The translations under genes and the position numbers were made by a program. The notes below the pieces were generated by a model. The model was not told where the DNA came from and made no database searches. It worked only from the letters and a program-made list of their open reading frames with translations. Positions 1 to 10,280 of a stretch of DNA of 64,000 bases are shown in pieces. This DNA is from Lepeophtheirus salmonis (lineage: Eukaryota; Arthropoda; Copepoda; Siphonostomatoida; Caligidae). How positions within the stretch are numbered: the stretch's first letter is position 1; the number at the start of each line of letters is the position of its first letter. The stretch lies in assembly GCF_016086655.4 (NCBI RefSeq), contig NC_052131.2, positions 36,581,705 through 36,645,704 of the forward strand. Reading direction: 5' to 3'.

Positions 1-59
1 AAGTCCGGTCCATTAATCACTCAAAACTTTTTTTATGATTTCTTTTCTGAAAAAGAAAG

Positions 60-121
60 TCATTCAATAAAACTATGCAACCAAAGAAATTTTTTCAAAA
101 AAAATCCACAGACGCCCCTGA
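60..121. repeat. Family G end fragment
   Basis: An A/T-tract stretch ends with CCACAGACGCCCCTG, which is a family G terminus (consensus CCTGTGGACGCCCCTG). Only the terminus and a few T/A tracts remain. The rest of positions 1-230 is AT-rich sequence in which I see nothing else. Confidence 0.5.
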
Positions 122-239
122 ACAAGGTTGTTGGGCTGGTCTTCTTTTATGCAGCTTTTCTTTGAAAAATTAGATTTGATTAAATTTGAAATAAATATGT
201 ATTTAATAGTCTTGTTTTAGGAAGACATCAAAAATCACT

Positions 240-676
240 CTAAAACGTCGCCATTTTTGTGGAGAGGAAGAACTTCTGGAGTGCTACTTTAGCTAAAAAT
301 TTCGAGGACAAGTTACTCGTTAGGGCCTCATAAAAGAGAGAGACAACTTTCTGGACTCCCTTGTACTACTCTGTCTGGCTCGTCTGGAGGAGATGGTGTC
401 TGCTAATCCTCACAAGAGTAAGTGCCCAGTCTCTAGAAGCCTCCTTCAAGAAGGAGTGGACCAAGCTTGAGTATGACTACAAAAACAAGGTCTGAAAGTT
501 ATGTAGAACTCGTGTTGAAGCAACTATAAGAGCTGAGGGCTTGCATATTGAATAAAAATAGTAGCAAGCACTATTTTCTGATGATTTTATTAAATAAATG
601 TTCTCACATAAACCTCTAGTTTAATTTATACCCTTGAAAATAACACAATGTATACCCCTAGATAAGATCAACCCTG
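240..676 (+). mobile_element. Tc1/mariner fragment, family J copy 1 (3' part)
   Basis: The 3' portion of a Tc1/mariner-type transposon. It carries a decayed transposase C-terminus (stop at 553-555). About 120 bp further on is a right end reading GATCAACCCTGTA, where the final TA is the expected TA target duplication. The same right end (CTCTAGATAAAATCAGCACTGTA) recurs at 56490-56513. The 5' half and the left inverted repeat are not visible, so this copy is 5'-truncated. The start coordinate is approximate. Confidence 0.65.
340..555 (+). pseudogene. Tc1/mariner transposase C-terminus (family J), broken
   Basis: Residues such as LEASFKKEWTKLEYDY and, near the end, RTRVEATIRAEGLHIE-stop match the usual C-terminal tail of Tc1/mariner transposases (pattern '..RVEAIIEAxGGHIE'). 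One in-frame TGA interrupts the tail. The segment that should hold the third catalytic Asp (usually SPDLNPLDY) is scrambled by small indels around 340-385. No DNA-binding or first catalytic part is present. This is a relic with no expected activity. Confidence 0.7.
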
Positions 677-1302
677 TATACATATCTATTTACCCACACA
701 TTCTAAATTAGTGGATGAGTGTATATATATTTATATAATAAAACAACTGGGATTTTATTTATTAAATTAATTAATTAATAATAGTCATAATGTTCAGTAT
801 TAATTGATGATGAAGAAAGGGGAAAAAAGAACAGAGAAAAGAAGCCAAATGAAAGTCTGTTGTCGTTCTCCTCTTAAGAAAATTAATTCTATTGCAAAAA
901 TGAAAAAAAAAATGTATGTATATAATATGAGATTAGATGAAGAGGAAACTCCTCGTAATTTAAAGAAAACGAAGAAGAAATGTTCGACCGTATCATTACC
1001 ACTCCTACTTTCTAATATATATTATATTATATAATATTATGTCTATTGCCAAGTAAGACCTAATATACATGTATATTACAAATATAATCTGCAAAGTTGT
1101 GATGGTATCATGTCCACTTTGTCTTTCTCCTTTTTTAGTATTTATTTTTCATCTCCATAGATTATAATCCTTTCTTAACTAATTATATTTATTCATTTAC
1201 GTACATTCATATGTATATCCAAGATATCTTGTCCGTATAAGTAACTAAGCCAAGAGCATATTTAGAAACTTTTCTAATCACAATATGTTTATAAAAGGGT
1301 GA
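677..1302. other. AT-rich spacer, no gene seen
   Basis: Very AT-rich DNA with short TA runs (about 720-790 and 1010-1040). A 76-codon lysine-rich open frame at 804-1034 has the composition expected of A-rich sequence and matches no family I know. Confidence 0.6.
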
Positions 1303-1444
1303 GCATAAATACACAGACTAATTTTTAAACGATTATATCTCGAGATTCCGTGATCGGAAATAAAAAATTCCATCACAAGTAACTCGGTAAATCCTTTGGC
1401 TTTGTTTTTGCTTTTCTTACTCGCATCCAACAAAGTAGTTTACG

Positions 1445-1612
1445 ATGAATGACGAGGACAAACGTCAAATGGTTGCCACTCTCCTCCGCGCCGGTAGGTC
1501 TTTCAAGGAGATAATCAAGGACACTGGAATATCCAGGACTACTGTGTTCAAGGTCCAGAAGCTTGTCAAGGAGGGAAAAGATCTGAAAGACCTACCCATA
1601 CCTCTGGAATGA
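1445..1612 (+). pseudogene. Transposase N-terminus (family C), HTH portion
   Basis: This open frame of 55 residues starts MNDEDKRQMVATLLRAGRS and continues FKEIIKDTGISRTTVFKVQ. That is a typical first helix-turn-helix of a Tc1/mariner transposase: a short helix, a turn at 'GIS', and a recognition helix 'RTTVFKV'. It normally binds the terminal inverted repeat. The frame meets TGA at 1610-1612, exactly where the next fragment begins in another frame, so it is the 5' side of an internal deletion or frameshift. The start fits well: an ATG follows an AT-rich leader inside the left end. Confidence 0.8.
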
Positions 1613-1850
1613 CTCAGGATTGGCTCGCTGCCAAAATGCCATTTCGGAACGAAAACATTTGGCCACCTCAATCACCTGATTTGAATCCCCTTGACTACAG
1701 TGTGTGGTGGCAAATTGAGAAGAAGGCCTGTGCTACCCGTCACCCGAATTTGGACTCATTGAGGCCTTTGTCAATGAGCAATGGGCAGCCATGGAAGACC
1801 ATTACATCATCAATGTGTGCAAGGCAGCTGATGGCGGTTATATTCAGTAA
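1609..1850 (+). pseudogene. Transposase C-terminus (family C), frameshifted
   Basis: The reading resumes with TQDWLAAKMPF, then IWPPQSPDLNPLDYSVW, the highly conserved block around the third catalytic Asp of Tc1/mariner transposases. An EKKACATRHPNLDSL segment follows. After about 1770 the homology moves to another frame (MEDHYIINVCKAADGGYIQ-stop, ending at 1850), so there is at least one indel. Catalytic residues one and two are absent, so the protein cannot be active. Confidence 0.8.
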
Positions 1851-2200
1851 TTGTATTAAATTTTATACCAAAATAAAGAGTTTATTATATAATTCTCAAA
1901 AAAAAATGCGTGATACGAATTTTATTACACATTTAATTATTTGCCACAAATAGTCCGCGTATTTTTGCAACTAATATGTGGGAATGCACCTCAATCTGTG
2001 TTGGTTTTAGGAAGTGCCAATATTTTGATATAAATAAATTTTAGAATTAAATAATAATTATTATATTTGGACTTTTTTCTTGTTGTTGTTTATTTTTTAA
2101 TTTTAGATTTCACTTATAATAAGTTCTTGCTGTACCAGAAAAAGATGGAAAAAGTAATCATTAATGATTGTAAAAAAATAACAACGGACGCCAGTGTTAT

Positions 2201-2819
2201 TTCGAGTGGTCCATTAAAATCTGAACCATTTGAATTTTAAACTCTAACAATATAGAATTTATTAATTAACAATATAACTTCAACAAAATTAATACAATAA
2301 ACAGATGTGTGGCTGAGGTCTCTAAATCATTAATATAGCCGCCCTTAGCGGCAATGATGACATCCAGGGGACAGTGAAAGTCCTTGTACCGACTACAGAT
2401 GTAGTCCTCTATCATGGTGTCCAAATGCTGGATGACAGTGGCTTTGAGGGCCTCGATGTTTGGACGAAGGACGCTGAAGGCCTCTTGTTCGACATCCACC
2501 CTAAAGGTATAGTTGAGCGGTTTTCTTTGACTCCTCGCCGTTCAGTTTGGCCTTTTTTCTCTCCAACGTTTCGAAATTGCTGAGGGCGTCCAGGAGACGC
2601 CCAAGCGCTTGAAGTACCCGAAATAAAATTTGTCGATCACGTTCAAGTATCATTTTCTGGACTTGTACGTAAGCTTGAGAACTCAGGTTTGTTTTGTTTT
2701 GTAACTAATTTTTTAGCCTTTGATATAGCTAGCGAAATATGAAGTAATTTAAATCACTTAACCTAGATTCATTATTGAATTATTAAATTTTTAGATTTCA
2801 ATGTACACCTCCCCCGGTA
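2201..2819 (-). mobile_element. Family A element, copy A1 (deleted Tc1/mariner)
   Basis: Left end GTGGTCCATTAAAATCTGAA and right end TTTCAATGTACACCTCCC followed by CGGTA are the two ends of family A (consensus CCGGGTGGTCCATTRAAATC, flanked by TA). The element lies on the minus strand. The N-terminal transposase code (about 2500-2680) is joined directly to the C-terminal code (2327-2499), so the second HTH and the first catalytic block are missing. This is the most heavily core-deleted of the longer copies. Confidence 0.85.
2320..2680 (-). pseudogene. Transposase remnant in A1
   Basis: Read on the minus strand, the N-terminal part gives MILERDRQILFRVLQALG and FETLERKKAKLN, matching the family A start. 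It is followed at once by the C-terminal tail PNIEALKATVIQHLDTMIED and IIAAKGGYIND. The usual stop after YIND is mutated to a Leu codon. All three catalytic Asp positions are lost. N and C portions are in different frames. Confidence 0.7.
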
Positions 2820-3814
2820 ATAAATATCACCTTATCCAGTACCAAGATTTTAACTAATTGAGTCTGGTACAAAAAAGATTTATGTTTTTTGAAAGATAAT
2901 AAATACATACATTGGAACCGAAAAACTCGACTCTATGTGGTTTCGGAATTTGCATCGAGAAGCAATGTAGTCTAGTTCTGAATCCATTTTTTACGTTAGA
3001 AACAACGTAAAACAGATTAATCTCTTCTCAATTAGTATGTTTTTTATTTCAACACCACCATTTATATAATAATATTTCCGAGAAGTATTCTCAGAATTAA
3101 ATTATATTTTTTTTTATATAAGAAACACATCATTAAAACAGTAAATTCTTCCACTTCTGTTTTTCTGGAATTGTCTTTTGGTTGACATTTTGTTTTATCG
3201 AAAATAATAGTTAAAAAAGCAGAAATACAGTAAAAATAGGAAACACAGTCTTACAATGGGTTAATTTCCTCTAGTTAACAACGCCAACTAGCGGCATGTG
3301 CCCGAAAAACGATCGTTATTTTCTTTTATAAAAGTCACACGAGTCCAAAGTTTTGTTTGAGCACACAGGGAAAGCTTAGTCGCCATTTTGTTTCAAACTC
3401 TTAATATCTCAAGTACTGAGGGGATGGATTACCAGGAGTATAGAGAATTTTAATTTTGTATATTGATTGTGTCTTGGCGCGGATAACGGAGCCAGGGTAT
3501 TAAAAAACTGCTCTTGAGAACCACATCACTCATGTAGGTATTTGTTGATACAAAGGGATTTTCAGTCACTTGATCTAGAGGGAGGGGAAACATCATTTAT
3601 AACAATTTGTTATGTAAGCTATAATTAAAGAGTGGGAACCCAAAACTTCCAATAAGATAACTACTCAGTTACGAAAAAACGGGATTTTTGTAGAATCAAG
3701 AAAAGACAACTACTTAACAATTTGTAATATGTTGAAATACAATATTAAGCTATATGTTTATTGAGAACATATTTAATAAAACAATTAGGTTGTGTGCGAA
3801 CATCTGAAGATTTT
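2820..3814. other. Spacer without recognised genes
   Basis: No coding pattern, transposon end or structured RNA is recognised. The 3250-3540 part is somewhat richer in GC than its surroundings, but all frames are closed. Confidence 0.5.
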
Positions 3815-4320
3815 TGATTCTTTTTCCAAAAATGTAATTTTTGGAAAAAGCAATGGATTTTTGAAGTTTTTTTTTTTTTAAATTTAATTTTTTGAGAATA
3901 GATATGGATCTTTGGAATTTAATTTATGAATTTTTTTCCAAAAAAAAAAAGAATTTTCAAAAAAAAATTCTCATTATTAAAAAATTTACAAACCAAAGCC
4001 TTCCCCCTGAAAAAATATTTATATAATCCTTCGGACGCCTCTCTGTACATATCCATTTTTTTCTAAAACTGAATTTTTTGCAAACAGCTGTGGATTCACA
4101 AAAAATTGTTCCGTAAAATTTAATTGCAAGGGAATAGCTGAAGATGATAAAAAATACATCATTTCAAATTTTTAGCAAAAAATTAATTTTTTTGTGAATA
4201 GAAGTGAATTTTTGGAATTAAATTTTTGAAATTTTTTCAAAAAAACTCCCCAAAATTTTTTGAAACCCCCCCCCCAAAAAAAAAAGAAATATATTCCTGT
4301 GGACCCCCTGTGTACATATC
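3815..4320. repeat. Family G repeat G1, with a duplicated end
   Basis: T/A-tract units of about 50 bp carry the family G motif 'AGCTGTGGATTTTTGAA' or variants. There are two successive family G termini: ATAATCCTTCGGACGCCTC (4023-4041) and ATTCCTGTGGACCCCCTG (4293-4310). Each is followed by the same short flank TGTACATATC. This suggests a local tandem duplication rather than two insertions. Short inverted pairs such as TTCCAAAAATG..TTTTTGGAA lie near 3826. Confidence 0.65.
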
Positions 4321-4930
4321 TACAAATGTTCTTAACTCATCCTTCGTGTATTGTTACCTAGAAGTTATTCTCTCTCTTCAATGACTTCATGAAAGGATAT
4401 TGCCTCCATAAAGTTAATTTAAAACACAGAGAGGCAAAGTGATGACCCCCCACCCACCCCCTTTTTTTGTACGTCTACATATGTCGTTACATATATCATA
4501 CACCTGGGAGATTATGGGATATACATTAATACTATATCGTTATTGGTAATTTACATAAATGTTCATACATATCCTATGGTATGTATTCATATGATAGCAA
4601 TATAATATAATATTCTATATAAAAAATGTGATTTGAACATTATATTATTGCAGGATTTTTACTCGCAGACACATTCCGAGTGAGAAGGAATGAAATGGAA
4701 AAGAAGGAAAAGTTAACGATTTCTATATAGGATATCCTATTTTTGTAATCATTTCCTTAAAAAGTCTTCTTTCTTTTATACTTGTTATTGCTATTATGCT
4801 ATATATATATATATAGATGTACAATGTACATTTATTTATTTATATGTCTTTCCATTCATTTCTGTTAATTGAATTATCCTTTCCTTTACTCACGACGACG
4901 ACTAATGTATTTCTACACACATATTATATC
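4321..4930. other. Spacer with simple repeats
   Basis: It holds a short (TA)n run at about 4799-4816 and C-rich runs near 4447-4465. No gene is seen. Confidence 0.5.
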
Positions 4931-4954
4931 TACAGGGTGCTCTTGAATTAGAGT

Positions 4955-5054
4955 CCATTTAAAAAAATTAAAATACGCACAGATTATCTCATTAAATATG
5001 TTTCCCTTCTTCTGAACAACTTGTGCATACTGCCTACTCAGTGACTCGCAGGTA
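4955..5054 (-). pseudogene. Transposase C-terminal tail of family K
   Basis: The minus-strand reading GTCESLSRQYAQVVQKKGN resembles the last about 25 residues of Tc1/mariner transposases, where a Cys-x-Ser-x-x-x-Arg helix precedes a Gly-rich terminus. It is cut at its N-terminal side by the insertion of A2. It reads into A2 sequence, giving a spurious 74-codon chimera. Confidence 0.55.
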
Positions 5055-5912
5055 CCCTGTGGTACAGTAAAATCTGAACACTTTGAATTTTCAACGTCAA
5101 CAAGATATAATTTATTAATTAACAATAGGTTTTCCACAAAATTAATACTTTAAATAGATTTGTGTCTGAGCTCTCTTAATCATCAATGTAGTCGTCCTTT
5201 GCGGAATTGATGCATTCCAGGCGGTAGAGAAAGTCCTTGTGCCAACTGCAGATGTAGTCTTTTGTCATGGTGTTCCAATGCTGGCTGACAGTGGTTTTAA
5301 GGGATTCGATGTTTGGATGACAGATGCTGCAGGTATTCCTCTCAACATGCACCCAAAAGATGTAGTCGAGAGGTTGGCATCAAGGCTGTAGGGGGGAGGG
5401 CAAAAGTGTCAAAAATATCGAAAAAGACACATTCAAAAGAGCCCTGCAACGGAGAAGATGGGGTTCTTTCATTCCTGGTATCAAAAGTGGCCTCTCCATC
5501 CTCACAAGAAACTTTCCACCCACTTTTTTGATAGCTCTCTGGACAGTCTGATGTGATACCCTCAGATCTTTTAAGTGGGCCATACTGGACTTAAGGAGAT
5601 TGGTATGGTCTGTTTTTTTAACTTGTCCGAGTCCAGTTTGGCCTTTATGACTGAGCCCTTTTTGCTCTCCAACATTTCGGAATTGCTATGGGCAATGGAG
5701 ACGCCCAACTCATTGGAATGCATGCATGGAAGTTCGTCGATCACGCTCAAGTGTACTTTTCTCGAATGGTACGTAACCTAGAGAGCTCAAATTTGTTTTG
5801 TTGTGTAACTAATTATTTATGCTTCAATTTAACGAAATATTAATTAATTTAACTCCCTCATCCTTCATTAATTGGCGAATTAGTGTGTATTCAGATTTCA
5901 ATTGACCACCCA
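5055..5912 (-). mobile_element. Family A element, copy A2, nested in K
   Basis: Left end (after TA at 5053-5054) CCCTGTGGTACAGTAAAATC aligns with the family A end. The right end TTTCAATTGACCACCC matches the opposite end. With about 858 bp it is among the longest A copies. It keeps leader, N-terminal code, second HTH, the third-Asp block and the C-terminus. The region between the HTH and the third Asp is deleted, at the same junction as in A4, A5 and A9. Confidence 0.85.
5176..5765 (-). pseudogene. Transposase remnant in A2
   Basis: The minus-strand pieces are: an N-terminal segment; the second HTH (DLRVSHQTVQRAIKKVGGK) followed by the linker FLVRMERPLL and MKEPHLLRCRALLN; then a jump to PLDYIFWVHVERN, the third catalytic Asp block; then PNIESLKTTVSQHWNTMTKD and a final YIDD-stop at 5176. 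Catalytic Asp one and two are deleted and the pieces are not all in one frame. The expected initiator ATG is changed to AGT (near 5757). It is a non-functional copy that keeps DNA-binding code. Confidence 0.75.
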
Positions 5913-6205
5913 AAAGTACTCACCATTTTCTCGAGAGTTTTTGCCATCAAGGAGTCCTTACTTAGTCTTTAAACCACAATGACCGCCCTCTGGACCATAT
6001 TACAGAGTGATGGACCTAAAATCATGTAAATTAGTAGGACATGTGTGCTTAAAAAATTGTTGTTCTGGCTTATTCTTTAAAGTATAATTTATCTAACAAA
6101 AGGCTCTCCCAAACTTTCTTACCTGGATAACGAAATCTCTACACACAATACTCTTAATTACATAGCGTATAAGTTAATGGAACTCTAATACTGGACCACC
6201 CTGTA

Positions 6206-8262
6206 TACACCATGGAATGATATATATTTTAAGCCTCTTTGAAAGCCTCCTTGTCTTTCCGATTAAGAGGAAGGGATCGAAAATTCTTTTATTCTTATTT
6301 TTCATTATTATCACACTACTATGTGTGATTGAATGGTTGAGCAATTCTCTCCTGAGGGGATGGATGAACGGATCCGTCCATTTCTTTTTATGGACACGTT
6401 GAGGAGCGGAGATAATTATGATGTTACTTTCAAAGAGAGAGAGAGAGAGAGTTAAAGCATTGTTGTTTTAAGCAGTTTAGGACTTTTGTTTCCTAACAAG
6501 AAATAAAAAGAGATTCTGACATTAAAATATTCAAAAAAAAAAAAGTATAAAAAAAAACAACAACGCGATTTTGTCCCATGATTGTGACATCTGTGATAAC
6601 AAATGTATGTCCTGGAATGGTGTGACTGAATGACGTACATACATATTTAAGTACATTACTCTGGTTTTGAGCACATACATCCATGACATGTCTTCTTTTA
6701 TCAACCAACCAACCAACCAGATATACATATTTATGTAATGGAAAGGATTTGAGTGAGGAATGTCGTTTTCAGACGACTTGGAAATAGTGTCAATCCAATT
6801 TTCGCCCAAATATCATCTTAATGAAAAATTCTAAGCAACTCCTCCTTCTTCCCAATCTTTAAGGGTAGTTTTTGACGTTGAGAGCAAACAAAGATAAATG
6901 TGGATTGTCTTTTCTTTCTTCAAATTTTAGTTTAATTTTATTAAACAAATAAATATGGAACCTTTTCATAACATAATAGTTTTCAATCCTATTTTCTTTT
7001 AAAAATAATTTGACACGGCCTCCCTATTTTTGTAGGTTAATGTGCAAGACGTTGTTAGACCCGATTTTACAATGAGTAAACACAAAATCCGGTGTCTAAT
7101 TTTTGATGGTTGAGTTAATAATTATGTTTCTTCTATTTTTTTGTAAAATTTGGTTTGTATTTTTAACAGATACTTTTTTTAAAAGAAATTACATTTTTAT
7201 TTTTTTCAAATTACTATTTTTGCAAAAACAGACATATTCTTTTCTGCATAACCTTTTTAATAAATTTTTTAGTTATTATAAAATATTCATGAACCCCTAT
7301 TTTTAACTATTTTAAACGTTGGGCCTACTACAAAAATAAAGTAGATATAAGGGCGTAGTCCATGTGATAATTTGCAGTTTAAAAGAAATACCTGGACACA
7401 AATAAAAATCTTCTTGGTCTAGACTATAACTTTTTTTTTTTTATTAGTGGAAAGTTTTTCTGTCCTCTGAAAAGATTTGCAAAAATCCAATTAATTCTCT
7501 CTAATTCCGTGGCACTTACCAATTAATTTTCCCACCAACTCTGAAGCCGGATAAAATCTATGACGGTTATTTACATTTGCTGGATTGACCTGAAACATGG
7601 AAGAACGGGATCACGAGTTCAATATCTAAAATCAAGGATGGAAAGCTATTTACTGCACAATTTCAAATATCCTCGGGTTATTTATTTTTTAATAGCCCCT
7701 GTAAGGAGGGTGGTAAAAAGTACAATTATCCATGCATTTGCAAGTTGTCTGGCACTCCAGATATAACTCTGAAAATAGCTGTAATTATAGAAAAATTTGG
7801 TAACCCACTAATTGTATTTAGTATCTCCTGAAAAATTAGGAGTGCACCTACAAAAAACAAAAGCTATGGCTTTTGCCTAATCAAGCTGCAAAATCATTAT
7901 TGCAGAGAAGTTGGCTGTAGTGGGGAAAATCAGATTCGAAGAAATCAGAGCTATTCTGATCGGAGACACAGCACCAATATTCAACCTTCATGATTAAGAC
8001 TCCAAGGGCGTATCCGTCTTCTTAGAACTATGCTAAGGTCATAGTACACTACTGTACTCATTGTCAGATAAAAACTTACAATTATAAGAAATTCAAAAGC
8101 TATTTTGGATCGACAGAATAATTATTGTCGTTTTTTACCCTTTCAATTTGAATATTATGCAACTACAGCTCATACTTTTTTATGGCATTCTTAACTTAAT
8201 TGTTTTGTTAATTTATTTACTGGGGATTTTTTTTTGAGGGAACGTTTTGCTCAAAATAATTT
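6206..8262. other. Spacer with simple repeats; no gene recognised
   Basis: It contains (GA)n at about 6435-6453 and (CCAA)n at about 6702-6718. Oligo-A/T tracts are frequent at 7100-7300. A somewhat GC-richer patch at 7905-8040 has short open frames (for example KIRFEEIRAILIGD) but is closed by stops. I could not assign it. Confidence 0.5.
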
Positions 8263-8350
8263 GATTGATAACATCATCTGGCGCAATTTTCTCAAGATGT
8301 TTGACTTTGGTTTAGAGAATTTATTTTAAATTATAATATTGTTTATATAT
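8263..8350 (+). repeat. Left copy of ~85-bp direct repeat around B1
   Basis: GATAACATCATCTGGCGC and then GTTTGACTTTGGTTTAGAGA match the segment at 9222-9310 in the same orientation (GACAACATCCTATACAGC and CTTGACTTTGGTTTAGAGA). The two copies flank the family B1 transposon remnant. Confidence 0.7.
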
Positions 8351-9222
8351 CTAATACGTGGACTGTATGTTTTTCTTTTCATTGCCATGAAAAGATTTTG
8401 TAATTATCTTTTGATATTCTGTTTCTGCTGTCCTTTTTACATAAACAAACTATACTAATCATTTAGCCATTTCATCATCATGAGCAAGCAACAACGAAAA
8501 AAGTAGCGGGTCTCAGATCTCTTAGATGCTGGAGTTGATATGACGAAGATTATGGACACTGATAAGTGTTCTAGAAGCCGGGTTTTTAAGCTGGTCAAGA
8601 TGGGAAAATGGAGAAGACCTCTTCAGGAGGTCAGGAAGTGGAAGGCATAATTTAAAGAATATAAAGCAGAATCCCACTAAGTCAATGAATCGCCTTGCTA
8701 ACAACTTCTCCGTGCCTACAAGGACAATCAGGAGGCCTATAAAGCACAACTTGGGATTAGTTTCTTTTAGAAGGACCACCACACCACCTTTTGACTGAGG
8801 GAGGGTCGATATGTGCAAGAAATTCCGTCGATGGATCAAGGTGCAAATGGATCAATTTAAAAAAATTCTCGGACAAGAAGATTTTCACATTTAATCAATT
8901 TCACAACCTCCGGAACAACCATTGGCTTGCTTAAACGAAAAAAGAGGTTCATGGACTTTACCACACCATATATCCGTCCCAAACAATGATCCTCGGCGTT
9001 TTGGCCTCTGATGAAAAGAAGATGCCTCCGTTCTTTTTCAAGGCTGGAAAGAAAATCGGCCAGGAGTCATACTATAAGGTGCTTATGCACATGGCTGAAG
9101 GCCAACTACCCAAAGAAAAATGAAAATGAATTGATTGATAATGTAGGATACTTGCTTATGTGTATGGAGGATAAATATTGTGTATTTTTAGACTGTCTCG
9201 AATGATTGACCACATGCCCAAC
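8350..9222 (+). mobile_element. Family B Tc1/mariner remnant, copy B1
   Basis: The 5' untranslated segment (TCTGTTTCTGCTGTCCTTTT, ACATAAACAAACTATACTAA, CATTTAGCCATTTCA) is nearly identical to that of B2 at 52105-52163, which defines the family. The body carries a decayed transposase. Clear terminal inverted repeats like those of B2 are not found, so both ends are eroded or rearranged. The direct repeats on either side are far longer than a TA target site. Confidence 0.7.
8480..9160 (+). pseudogene. Family B transposase, multiple stops
   Basis: Starts MSKQQRKK, with an in-frame stop, then VSDLLDAGVDMTKIMDTD and SRSRVFKLVKMGK (first HTH). Next come a frame with AYKDNQEAYKAQLG (second HTH region), a frame with FSHLINFTTSGTT (first catalytic region, degraded), FTTPYIRPKQ and finally ELIDNVGYL near the C-terminus. 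Compared with B2 the middle-to-late catalytic part (third Asp block) is missing. At least four stops or frame changes are present. Confidence 0.65.
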
Positions 9223-9310
9223 AGACAACATCCTATACAGCAATTTTTTTTCAAAATGCTTGACTTTGGTTTAGAGAATTAACTTTAAATTATAATGATA
9301 TTTATATATA
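9222..9310 (+). repeat. Right copy of ~85-bp direct repeat around B1
   Basis: Partner of 8263-8350. Identity is clearest in TTGACTTTGGTTTAGAGAAT and in the AT-rich sequence after it (TTTAAATTATAAT.. TTTATATAT). Confidence 0.7.
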
Positions 9311-10280
9311 TATATTGTATGTAACTTTTCTAAATGAATTAAGTCTTTTATAAAAAGGTCATAAAATATTCCGTTTTATATCAAGTGGATCCCCCTTGAC
9401 TGTCCATCCTATTCATAATTAGGATCCCTGTATAGAGAGTGCTCTTTTTGTAGAACCCAAACCCATACTCTGGAATGGAAAGAACAGGTGTATTATATAT
9501 TTATGTATATACTATGTTTGTACACGCATACAATAATGAATTTGTCCTCAATCCAATCAATTTGTCGTGAATGGAAAACAATATATATTGTCGAACATAC
9601 ATAACATATATTTGTCGTTACTTCAACCATAATCAACGAACACTACATGTGCTTCTTCCTCACTCTTCAGAGCATCTATGACGGATACATAATACAGACA
9701 TTCAGAGTAACAAAACCCTGTCAATCAACCCTCAGTCAATCTCAAGCTCAGGTGTCAAAACAAAAATAACAACATCCCCCCACCACATAAATAGTAATAA
9801 TAATAGTATCCTTATAACTACGTTGAATTGTTAATTCATTTAATCCAGACGGGAAGTCCTTGAAATCTTAGAAATATGGGTGTTTGATTCTATTCATAAT
9901 TCACATGTTCCAAAATATTGTATAGTTTGTCAATGTATGTATGTATGTGGCTTAATGAAAGACTTTATATTATATGTACGTTGGACATGATATGATATCT
10001 GTATCAACTCTCTCAACCTTTCCTTCCCCCAAACGAGAAAGAGAAAAGCCCAGAAATCTGTTGGCAGTCTATCAATTTTTGCAACTGTGTGATTATTATG
10101 TTCCTTGTTTATGAAGAGGACATTTGTCATCGTAGAATCCTCAATCATTGAGATAAAAAACATCGAGTGATGACGTGAAGAAGAAGTTGAGACCGTCGTA
10201 GTTGAAATTGTAATTTGTCATAAATAGATTTAAATATTTCTATGTTTTATCCTCACTGCATTTTACATTTAAAAAAAAAT
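9311..10280. other. Spacer, no gene seen
   Basis: It holds short TA runs and a (TATG)n run near 9932-9948. No coding signal was found on either strand. Confidence 0.5.

Larger units (their letters stand above)
1303..1977 (+). mobile_element. Internally deleted Tc1/mariner element, family C
   Basis: The left end (about 1306) reads GCATAAATACACAGACTA. The reverse complement of the right end (near 1970) reads GCAAAAATACGCGGACTA. These are imperfect terminal inverted repeats of about 18-25 bp. Between them lie an intact-looking N-terminal transposase start and a C-terminal tail, with the catalytic core missing. At about 675 bp it is roughly half the length of a full Tc1/mariner element. It is a non-autonomous deletion derivative. 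Confidence 0.75.
4933..6203 (-). mobile_element. Family K Tc1/mariner element interrupted by A2
   Basis: Left end at 4931 is TACAGGGTGCTCTTGAATTAG. The reverse complement of the right end at 6205 is TACAGGGTGGTCCAGTATTAG. These are matching terminal inverted repeats of about 28 bp, each with the TA target duplication. Family A element A2 (5055-5912) sits inside. The left part encodes, on the minus strand, a transposase C-terminus (CESLSRQYAQVVQKKGNIF) and the right part carries degraded 5' sequence. The outer element is therefore older than the inner one. Confidence 0.8.

Noticed and set aside
804..1034. 76-codon lysine-rich frame
   Set aside because: Composition follows the A-rich sequence, there is no motif, and there is no support on either side.
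7019..7345. Possible small inverted-repeat element (CTATTTTTGTAGG / CCTACTACAAAAATAAAG)
   Set aside because: Only about 12 bases match and there is no target duplication, so it is too weak to call.
8522..8839. 105-codon frame on the minus strand
   Set aside because: Antisense to the family B1 transposase remnant.
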